Origin: Desulfatitalea sp. BRH_c12
Lineage (GTDB): Bacteria; Desulfobacterota; Desulfobacteria; Desulfobacterales; Desulfosarcinaceae
Reading direction: 5' to 3'
NCBI GenBank assembly: GCA_000961655.1
Contig: LADR01000032.1
Location: 17,777 to 81,776, forward strand
Length of the DNA: 64,000 nucleotides
Below are positions 53,781-64,000 of this stretch, one piece after another. The position numbers were made by a program, and so were the translations under genes. Each line of letters opens with the position of its first letter. The first letter of the stretch is position 1. Under the pieces are notes generated by a model. That model ran no database searches and was not told the DNA's origin. It saw only the letters and a list, made by a program, of their open reading frames with translations.

Positions 53781-55177
53781 CCGAGGAAAAAACCAAAAGC
53801 TGCGCACAATCCGCCGTGCTGATTATCGATGACGAAGAGAACATGTGCCACATGCTGTCCAGCATGCTCAAACGGGATGGCTATAGCGTGGACACCGCCA
53901 TGGATGGCGAGGAGGGCCTGGCCAAGCTGGTTGCCGGGGCCTTCGATTACGTCCTTTGCGATATCCGCATGCCCAAAATGGATGGCATGGCTTTTTTGCC
54001 CGCAGCCAAAGCGAGTGCCAGCGAGGCCACCATTATCATGATGTCCGCGTATGGCACCATCGATCTGGCCGTGGAAGCCATGAAGCTGGGCGCCTACGAT
54101 TTTATTTCCAAGCCTTTCAAGAGCGACGAAGTGCGCTTGGCCATCAAAAAGGCCGAGGAAAGGGATCGTCTCAAACGCGAAAACCTGTTGCTCAAAAAAC
54201 AGATCCGCCAGTTCGAAGAACGTCACCGTTTCGGCAATCTGGTGGCCAAAAGCCGCCTTATGCAAAAAGTGTTCGAGCTGGCTGCAAAGGTTTCCCAGTA
54301 CAACACGACCGTCTTGATCTTTGGGGAAAGCGGCACCGGCAAAGAGCTGGTCGCCCAGGCCATTCATCGCGCGGGGCCACGCCAACGCATGCCCATGGTG
54401 CCCGTCAACTGTGGGGGTATCCCGGAAAGCCTGCTGGAGAGCGAGTTGTTCGGCCATGTCAAAGGGGCTTTTACGGGGGCCGACCGCACCAAAAAGGGCC
54501 TCTTCGAAGAGGCTGACGGCGGCACGATTTTCCTGGATGAAATCGGCGAAATGTCTGTGTCCTTGCAGGTCAAGCTGCTGCGGGTTCTGCAGGAAAGCGA
54601 GATCCGGCCGGTAGGGCATGCCGGCACCCGCAAGGTCGACGTGCGCGTGGTCGCCGCCACCTCGCGAAATTTGCCCAATATGGTGGCCGAAGGCACTTTT
54701 CGCGAAGACCTTTTTTACCGGCTGAACGTGATATCCATCGATTTACCCCCTCTGCGCGACAGAGGTGAAGATATCCCCTTGTTATGCCGGCACTTTATCG
54801 ACCAGTTCAACGCAACACTGCAGCGCCATGTCAAAGGCATCGCACCGGCGGCCATGGCCGGGTTGCTGCAGCACCGCTGGCCGGGCAATGTGCGTGAGTT
54901 GGAAAATGCCATTGAACGGGCCATGGTGCTTACCGATGACGACTGGCTCAAGCCCGAACACTTTGCCGTGGGCAGTATGGCTGGTGCCTGCAACACGCCC
55001 ATTGAACCTGTTTTTGAAGGGTTTTCCATCAAGAGTGCCCAGCGTACCATGGAAAAAGGGATGATCACCAAAGCCCTCAAGGCGACCCAGGGCAATCGCA
55101 CCCAGGCCGCCCGCCTGCTGGAAATCAGCCATCCCTCCCTGCTGAGCAAAATGAAAGCGTACCTTATCGATTTGTAA
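53777..55177 (+). CDS. Sigma-54-dependent response regulator
   Basis: The 466-residue protein has a receiver domain with Asp18/Asp19, the phosphoacceptor Asp62 ([11 protein letters not shown]) and the SKP lysine near 112. The AAA+ domain follows with GESGTGKE (183-190), GAFTGA (230-235, sigma-54 contact) and [11 protein letters not shown] Fis-type helix-turn-helix ([20 protein letters not shown]) closes it. It activates sigma-54 promoters when phosphorylated by the kinase encoded just upstream. Its targets are not evident, though the RND genes at 56058 are near. Confidence 0.94.
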   Translation: MTEEKTKSCAQSAVLIIDDEENMCHMLSSMLKRDGYSVDTAMDGEEGLAKLVAGAFDYVLCDIRMPKMDGMAFLPAAKASASEATIIMMSAYGTIDLAVEAMKLGAYDFISKPFKSDEVRLAIKKAEERDRLKRENLLLKKQIRQFEERHRFGNLVAKSRLMQKVFELAAKVSQYNTTVLIFGESGTGKELVAQAIHRAGPRQRMPMVPVNCGGIPESLLESELFGHVKGAFTGADRTKKGLFEEADGGTIFLDEIGEMSVSLQVKLLRVLQESEIRPVGHAGTRKVDVRVVAATSRNLPNMVAEGTFREDLFYRLNVISIDLPPLRDRGEDIPLLCRHFIDQFNATLQRHVKGIAPAAMAGLLQHRWPGNVRELENAIERAMVLTDDDWLKPEHFAVGSMAGACNTPIEPVFEGFSIKSAQRTMEKGMITKALKATQGNRTQAARLLEISHPSLLSKMKAYLIDL

Positions 55178-55222
55178 TCCGGCCTTGCCGGCGTGGACGT
55201 TGCTGCATGTTTGCGAGGGGGG

Positions 55223-55843
55223 CTACATCGCCTTGGCATTCTGGAAGAGTTTCAAGATGTTCAGCCGGTTGATCATTTCTCCAAAAATGTCGCTGAGCGT
55301 GTTGTCGGCACCTTTGCGGCCGATAATGCGCACTCTTTCCGCTTCTCCGGAAACAGCTTCGCGGGCAACATTATTGTTGTGGGAAAGGGTTGCCTCGTAA
55401 GCGGCGTTTGCCACCCACTTATAATCTCGCAGGTCGACTTTAAGTTTTCTGATCGAAACCACCATCGATGGCGCCGTATCCTCATCCGCTGCAACCACCT
55501 GTGCCCCTAATTGCTCCAGGCGTTTCTTGATAACTTCGTAGAAAAGACCGGGTAGATCTTTGTCACCGGCAAAAACCCGCTGTTTGTTGGCATCTACCCA
55601 GGAAAGGCTGTAACGCTCCCTGAAGTACTCGAATTGCTGGGCCGCGGCCGGGGTGAAAAGCAAGGTGTCGGTGCGCGCATCCTGAATCTGCAGACGGACT
55701 TTCTGGCCCTGCAGCAGGTTGGTGGCGGCTGGTACCGGGTAATCGACAATCATATAGGTCCGTGGCGCACAGGCCACAAAAGAGATCAAAGCAAACGCGG
55801 ACACAAGATAAAATATCACTTGCCGAATCGGGCGGGAATACAT
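55223..55843 (-). CDS. YajG-like lipoprotein
   Basis: The 206-residue protein has a lipoprotein signal (VIFYLVSAFALISFVAC, lipobox cysteine 25) and a domain with VRLQIQDARTDTLLF and LPGLFYEVIKKRLEQLGAQVV. It ends with EMINRLNILKLFQN. The pattern resembles the YajG family of uncharacterised outer-membrane lipoproteins. A gaggctcaacc leader precedes the ATG. It is convergent with the response regulator and divergent from the efflux genes. Confidence 0.72.
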   Translation of the reverse strand: MYSRPIRQVIFYLVSAFALISFVACAPRTYMIVDYPVPAATNLLQGQKVRLQIQDARTDTLLFTPAAAQQFEYFRERYSLSWVDANKQRVFAGDKDLPGLFYEVIKKRLEQLGAQVVAADEDTAPSMVVSIRKLKVDLRDYKWVANAAYEATLSHNNNVAREAVSGEAERVRIIGRKGADNTLSDIFGEMINRLNILKLFQNAKAM

Positions 55844-55928
55844 GGTTGAGCCTCCTTGAGGTTGGGTGTTCTTAGTGCATTTACTACCTGTTCTACAGGC
55901 CGGTTGTCAAGCGCAGCGGTTGCCTTCA

Positions 55929-55961
55929 TTGACTTTGAAAAGCGCGTCGTTAATATACGAC
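55929..55961 (+). promoter_or_regulatory. Promoter with overlapping palindrome, efflux operon
   Basis: TTGACT (55929-55934) and TAATAT (55951-55956) are 16 bases apart. The -10 box lies inside an inverted repeat GTCGTTAATATACGAC (55946-55961, five-base arms), which would let a repressor block it. The adaptor gene starts about 95 bases downstream. Confidence 0.55.
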
Positions 55962-56057
55962 CTGAAAAAAATAGCGGCAAAAAAATGGATGGCTCAGGAC
56001 AAGATCGCCTTCGAGGCGACCGCCACAAACGGCGTAAGAACGCGGAATAGAAAGATT

Positions 56058-57176
56058 ATGGCCAAACGCATTGTCATTACGGTACTGGCGCTTTTGGTCC
56101 TGATGGGTGTACTGGGAGGTATCAAAATGCTGCAGATCCGCAGGATGATTGCCCAGGGCGCCCAAATGAAGCCACCCCCCGAAACGGTTACCGTCGCCAC
56201 CGTGCAGTCGGATCGATGGGAGTCGGTGCTGACCGCCGTGGGCTCCCTGGAGGCAGTGCAGGGGATCACAATTACCGCTGAACTGTCCGGCAAGGTGGTT
56301 AAGCTGGCCTTTGAAGCGGGAAGCAAGGTTCAAGCCGGTGATCTGCTGGTCCAGCAGGATACATCGTCCGAGCAGGCCCAACTCAGGGCCGCCGAAGCGT
56401 CTGCCAGGCTGGCCCAACTCACCTTCGAACGAACCCGCAAGCTGCTGCCTGAGCGGGTTGTCAGTCAATCCGATTACGACAATGCCGAGGCCCAGTACAA
56501 GCAGGCCCTGGCTCAGCGGGACAACATTCGCGCTACGATCCAAAAAAAGACCATTGTCGCACCTTTTGCCGGTCGCTTGGGCATCCGCATGGTCAATTTG
56601 GGGCAGATCATCAGCTCCGGCGATCCGATTGTCTCTTTGCAGGCGCTTGATCCGATCTACGTCAATTTCCTGATGCCTCAGCAACAACTGGCCGGCGTCG
56701 AACCGGGCTTGAAGGTGCGCATCACCAATGATGCTATGGCGCAAGAGCCTGTCGAAGGTAGAATATCAGCGATCAGCCCGGAGATTGACAGCGTCACCCG
56801 CAATATCCGGCTGCAGGCCACCGTTGCCAATCCCCGCGAAAAGCTGCGGCCGGGAATGTTCGTCAATGTCACGGTAGTACTTCCCGAAATGCAAAAAGTC
56901 CTGGCTATTCCAGCGACCGCCATTTTTTATGCCCCCTACAGTAATTCGGTCTTTTTGGTAGAAGAGAATGAAGAAGAAAAGACCATGACGGTGCGGCAGC
57001 AATTTGTGCAGCTGGGAGAAAAACGCGGCGATTTCGTGGCCGTGCAATCGGGCGTCGAAGAAGGTCAGACGGTGGTCAGTACCGGCGTTTTCAAGCTGCG
57101 CAATGGGCAGTCGGTGGTCGTGGACAATGCGCTTGCGCCTGACTTTAAATTGGCGCCCCGTCCCGAGGAAAGCTAA
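56058..57176 (+). CDS. RND efflux membrane fusion protein (AcrA/MexE type)
   Basis: The 372-residue adaptor has an N-terminal membrane segment (IVITVLALLVLMGVLGGI), a lipoyl half EAGSKVQAGDLLVQQDT, a helical hairpin near 110-160, the second lipoyl half KKTIVAPFAGRLGIRMVNLGQIISSGD, and a beta-barrel. It links the inner-membrane pump to an outer-membrane channel. ATG 56058 starts the protein just before its membrane helix; the frame reaching back to 55866 is leader. The pump gene follows after a 181-base gap holding a repeat fragment. No TolC-like gene is in the window. Confidence 0.9.
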   Translation: MAKRIVITVLALLVLMGVLGGIKMLQIRRMIAQGAQMKPPPETVTVATVQSDRWESVLTAVGSLEAVQGITITAELSGKVVKLAFEAGSKVQAGDLLVQQDTSSEQAQLRAAEASARLAQLTFERTRKLLPERVVSQSDYDNAEAQYKQALAQRDNIRATIQKKTIVAPFAGRLGIRMVNLGQIISSGDPIVSLQALDPIYVNFLMPQQQLAGVEPGLKVRITNDAMAQEPVEGRISAISPEIDSVTRNIRLQATVANPREKLRPGMFVNVTVVLPEMQKVLAIPATAIFYAPYSNSVFLVEENEEEKTMTVRQQFVQLGEKRGDFVAVQSGVEEGQTVVSTGVFKLRNGQSVVVDNALAPDFKLAPRPEES

Positions 57177-57216
57177 GTACGGCCAGCTTCGGTATGGAAT
57201 CCGAAAGTTGTGCGCC

Positions 57217-57354
57217 TGAGTTTGCGGCTCGTCCGGAGCGCACCTTATTGCCTCACTTAATCGAATGGATGGTGGTGCAGATCACCCACCCGGCTCAGCG
57301 GGGTTTTTTTACGTCACCCCACGCCGTATCTCACTTGACCGAAGTGGATAACCA
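57217..57354. repeat. Repeat element, half copy C inside the efflux operon
   Basis: This is the right half of the 28715-type element, from gtttgcggctcgtccggagcg to the end gaagtggataacca. The pump gene's ATG is at 57358, immediately after the element, and no Shine-Dalgarno sequence other than that in the repeat end is visible. Confidence 0.8.
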
Positions 57355-57357
57355 GAA

Positions 57358-60300
57358 ATGAAAATAACCGATGTGTTCATACGCCGTCCGGTGCTCGCCC
57401 TGGTGATCAATCTGGTGATCATTATCGCCGGGGTGCAGGCCATCCGATCGCTCAACGTACGTCAATACCCGATCAGTGAGAACGCTTCTGTCACCGTCAC
57501 CACCGCTTATGTCGGTGCCAACGCAGAACTGGTGCGCGGCTTTATCACCACCCCTTTGGAGCGCGTCATTGCGGCCGCCGATGGCATCGATTACATCCAA
57601 TCCGAGAGCACGCAGGGGCTTTCGACCATTACCGCACGCATTAAACTCAACTATGACGCCATCGAAGCCATGTCCGAGATCAGCTCCAAGGTCGACCAGG
57701 TGCGCAACGATCTGCCGCCCGAAGCTGAAGTGCCGGTCATCAACGTCGTATCGGCTGACAGCGAGTTCGCCTCGGCCTACCTGAGTTTCACCTCCGAGGA
57801 TCTTCAGGAGAACCAGATTACCGATTACCTGGTCCGCATCGTTCAGCCGCGGCTTTCGGCCATCAGCGGCGTGCAGCGGGCTGAAATTCTCGGGGCGCGT
57901 ACCTTTGCCATGCGCATTTGGCTCGATCCCGAACGCATGGCCGCCTACAATATCAGCCCGGTGCAGGTGCGCCAGGCATTGGCAGCCAACAACTTTTTGT
58001 CGGCGGTGGGCGCCACCAAAGGCGCCCTGATTCAGGTCAACCTGACCGCCAACACGGATTTGCGCTCGGTGGCCGAATTCAAGCGCTTGGTCGTGCGGCA
58101 GCAGGGCGGCGCCATCCTGCGCCTGGAGGATATCGCCAACGTTGTGCTGGGCGCTGAAGATTACGAATCCGCTGTCCAGTTCTCGGGTCAGACGGCGGTT
58201 TTCATGGGAATCTTTCCCCTGCCCAATGCCAATTCGGTAGATGTGATCAACCTCGTGCGCGCGGAAATGGAAGCGATTCAGGAGGGATTGCCTGTCGGCA
58301 TGAGCGCGCGCGTGGCCTACGATGCCACCGATTATATCCGCAATGCCATTCGCGAAGTCATCACGACCCTCAGCGAGACGCTGCTGATCGTGGTGGTGAT
58401 TGTCTTTTTGTTCCTCGGGTCGCTGCGATCCACGTTGATACCCGTGGTGGCCATTCCCCTGTCGCTCATCGGCGCGGTTTTCCTCATGCAGATACTTGGT
58501 TTCACAATTAACCTGCTGACCCTGCTGGCCATCGTCCTATCCGTGGGACTGGTGGTCGACGACGCCATCGTGGTGGTCGAAAACGTCGAACGCCATCTGA
58601 GTGAAGGTCAATCAGCGATGGAGGCGGCCTTGCTCGGCGCACGCGAACTGGTGGGACCCATCGTTGCGATGACCATCACCCTGGCGGCGGTCTATGCGCC
58701 TATCGGCCTGCAGGGTGGACTGACCGGCTCGCTCTTTCGAGAATTCGCCTTTACCCTGGCCGGCGCCGTGACCATCTCTGGGGTCGTGGCCCTGACGCTG
58801 TCGCCCATGATGGCTTCGCGCATGCTCAAGCCGGGTCTGGCCGAGCGCGGCCTGGCCGGTAAAATTGCGCGTGATTTCGAAAAGATCAGGGCCTTTTACG
58901 GCCGCCTCCTCAATGTTACGCTCGATTCGCGGCCGGCCGTGTACGCGGTGTGGATTATCGTCGGCTTGCTGACCGTGCCGATGTTCATCATGTCAGCCAA
59001 AGAGCTGGCGCCGACCGAAGACCAGGGCGTCGTCTTCGGCATCATCGACGCGTCCGCCAATGCCACATTGGACCAGACGCGCGTCTTCAGCGATGCCGTC
59101 AATCGGGCCTATCTCAGCGTGGAGGAAACCCAATTCACCTTCCAGATGACATTTCCCACCAGCGGGTTCGCCGGCATGGTGGTGGCGCCGTGGGATGAAC
59201 GCGAGCGGACTATTCAACAGATTATGCCCGAGGTGCAGCAAAAGCTATCTACCATTCCCGGCATTCGCGTGTTTGCGATTTTGCCGCCGGCACTGCCCGG
59301 CGGAGGGGAGTTTCCGGTGGAGTTCGTCATCGCGTCGACCGCCGAACTCGACCAGATCCTGGCGTTCGCCCAGCAGATTCAACAAAAGGCCATGCAGAGC
59401 GGCATGTTCGCCTTTCCGCCGATCATCGATGTCAAAATCGACCAGCCCCAGTCCGAAGTGGTTATCGACCGCGACAAGGCCGCCGACCTGGGCTTGAACA
59501 TGCAGCAGATCGGGGCGGACCTGGCCTCGATGATGGGCGGCGATTTCGTCAACCGCTTCAATATTTCCGGACGCAGTTACAAGGTCATACCCCAGATCCA
59601 GCGCATGGACCGGCTCAACCCGGACCAGCTTAAAAACATCTACGTCACCGGCCCCAACGGCCGGCTGGTGCCTTTGAGCACCGTTGCCACCCTTGAGAAC
59701 AGCGTGGTGCCGCGTTCACTGAACCGTTTTCAGCAGCTCAACGCGGTCAAGATCAGCGGGGTTTCGGTGCGGCCGCTCGATGAGGCCCTGACTTTTCTGG
59801 AAGATGAAGCCGCCAAAATTCTGCCAAGGGGCTACGTGCTCGACTACACCGGTGAATCGCGTCAGTTACGCGGCGAGGCCAATAAATTTCTGCCAGCCTT
59901 CAGCCTGGCCATCATTTTGATCTTCCTGGTTCTGGCCGCCCAGTTCAACAGCTTCCGCGACCCGTTCGTCATCCTGGCTGGTTCCGTTCCGCTGGCGATT
60001 TTCGGTGCACTGATTTTTACTTTCCTGAAGATTCCGGACCCCAACACCGCTTTCTGGACCGAGAGTTGGACCACCACCATGAATATCTACTCCCAGGTTG
60101 GTCTGGTAACACTGGTCGGTCTGGTGTCCAAAAACGGCATCCTGGTGGTCGAGTTCGCCAACCAGTTGCAGCGCCAGGGGCGCTCCAAGCGCGCGGCGGT
60201 CCACGAAGCCGCCCTGACCCGCCTGCGTCCCATCCTGATGACTGCCGGCGCCACCATCGCCGGACACTTCCCGCTGGTGCTCGTCTCCGGCGCCGGTGCC

Positions 60301-60420
60301 GCCGCGCGCAACTCTATCGGTCTGGTGCTTGTCGGCGGCATGGCCATCGGGACATTCTTCACCCTGTTCGTTATCCCCTCGATCTACATGCTGGTGGCGC
60401 GGGAGCATGGCAAGGGGTAG
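57358..60420 (+). CDS. RND efflux pump, inner-membrane component (AcrB/MexF-like)
   Basis: The 1020-residue pump opens KITDVFIRRPVLALVINLVIII and has twelve predicted membrane helices in two halves. Helix 4 carries the proton-relay pair in VVDDAIVVVENVERH (about residues 400-402). The second half has LVGLVSKNGILVVEFANQLQ, with the conserved lysine, near 920. It is of the hydrophobic and amphiphilic efflux class, using proton exchange. It is slightly shorter than AcrB. The gene ends nine bases from the convergent helicase gene. Confidence 0.93.
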   Translation: MKITDVFIRRPVLALVINLVIIIAGVQAIRSLNVRQYPISENASVTVTTAYVGANAELVRGFITTPLERVIAAADGIDYIQSESTQGLSTITARIKLNYDAIEAMSEISSKVDQVRNDLPPEAEVPVINVVSADSEFASAYLSFTSEDLQENQITDYLVRIVQPRLSAISGVQRAEILGARTFAMRIWLDPERMAAYNISPVQVRQALAANNFLSAVGATKGALIQVNLTANTDLRSVAEFKRLVVRQQGGAILRLEDIANVVLGAEDYESAVQFSGQTAVFMGIFPLPNANSVDVINLVRAEMEAIQEGLPVGMSARVAYDATDYIRNAIREVITTLSETLLIVVVIVFLFLGSLRSTLIPVVAIPLSLIGAVFLMQILGFTINLLTLLAIVLSVGLVVDDAIVVVENVERHLSEGQSAMEAALLGARELVGPIVAMTITLAAVYAPIGLQGGLTGSLFREFAFTLAGAVTISGVVALTLSPMMASRMLKPGLAERGLAGKIARDFEKIRAFYGRLLNVTLDSRPAVYAVWIIVGLLTVPMFIMSAKELAPTEDQGVVFGIIDASANATLDQTRVFSDAVNRAYLSVEETQFTFQMTFPTSGFAGMVVAPWDERERTIQQIMPEVQQKLSTIPGIRVFAILPPALPGGGEFPVEFVIASTAELDQILAFAQQIQQKAMQSGMFAFPPIIDVKIDQPQSEVVIDRDKAADLGLNMQQIGADLASMMGGDFVNRFNISGRSYKVIPQIQRMDRLNPDQLKNIYVTGPNGRLVPLSTVATLENSVVPRSLNRFQQLNAVKISGVSVRPLDEALTFLEDEAAKILPRGYVLDYTGESRQLRGEANKFLPAFSLAIILIFLVLAAQFNSFRDPFVILAGSVPLAIFGALIFTFLKIPDPNTAFWTESWTTTMNIYSQVGLVTLVGLVSKNGILVVEFANQLQRQGRSKRAAVHEAALTRLRPILMTAGATIAGHFPLVLVSGAGAAARNSIGLVLVGGMAIGTFFTLFVIPSIYMLVAREHGKG

Positions 60421-60429
60421 GCGAACCTC

Positions 60430-64000
<3,571 letters not shown>

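Noticed and set aside
55866..56057. Longer N-terminus for the RND adaptor
   Set aside because: The extra 64 codons run through the promoter and palindrome and would bury the membrane signal inside the protein.

Overview
The window reads as the chromosome of an anaerobic Desulfobacterota bacterium, probably of the Desulfosarcina/Desulfobacterales kind. The grounds are many CoA-dependent catabolic genes (electron-transfer flavoprotein, acyl-CoA dehydrogenases, three Fe-S/flavin reductases of the old yellow enzyme family), an oxygen-independent route to the cobamide lower ligand, a DUF1858 protein and abundant small non-coding repeats. The assignment is inference from gene content; no rRNA or tRNA gene is present.

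Bases 1-24870 hold a catabolic block. It opens with etfB, a multi-cluster Fe-S protein, a small zinc protein and a GntR regulator. A long co-directional run follows: acyl-CoA dehydrogenase, amidohydrolase, acyl-CoA dehydrogenase, crotonase, acyl-CoA ligase and three tandem 2,4-dienoyl-CoA-reductase-like enzymes. The same run continues into an envelope module (YCF48-like protein, MMPL/RND transporter, DUF1302 barrel, DUF1329 periplasmic protein, NTF2-like protein). It ends with two universal stress proteins, a crotonase and a thiolase cut off after about 25-30 codons. The simplest reading is import or efflux plus CoA-dependent degradation of a hydrophobic, probably cyclic, acid.

Bases 25033-28632 form a TetR-controlled unit (tetR, ferredoxin-nitroreductase, acyl-CoA ligase) with two matching palindromic operators. 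Bases 29024-34835 carry a metallo-hydrolase, a nitronate-monooxygenase-like protein lacking its histidine, two short-chain dehydrogenases, a transglutaminase-like protein and a Crp/Fnr regulator. Repeat elements separate several of these. Bases 35861-39016 encode a MacAB/DevBCA-like ABC exporter, followed by a DUF1858 protein and a lipoprotein alpha-amylase.

Bases 41357-46470, on the minus strand, carry a cobalamin riboswitch with terminator, a ThiC paralogue, cobT, an O-methyltransferase and an MFS transporter. This layout fits anaerobic benzimidazole (bza) synthesis for cobamides, so the ThiC paralogue is most likely BzaF (5-hydroxybenzimidazole synthase) and not the thiamine enzyme. Bases 46809-51313 encode an SPFH membrane protein paired with a very large Lon-type protease that has two AAA+ modules, behind a good sigma-70 promoter. 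Bases 51538-64000 hold a hotdog protein, a histidine kinase/sigma-54 response regulator pair, a lipoprotein, an RND efflux pair split by a repeat fragment, and the 3' part of an HrpA-type helicase running off the edge.

Several families of non-coding repeats recur. One is an element of about 290 bp with terminal inverted repeats and a long central hairpin; its stem sequence differs between copies but base pairing is kept. Others are a nested tandem array at 34866-35680 and a 54-bp direct repeat.
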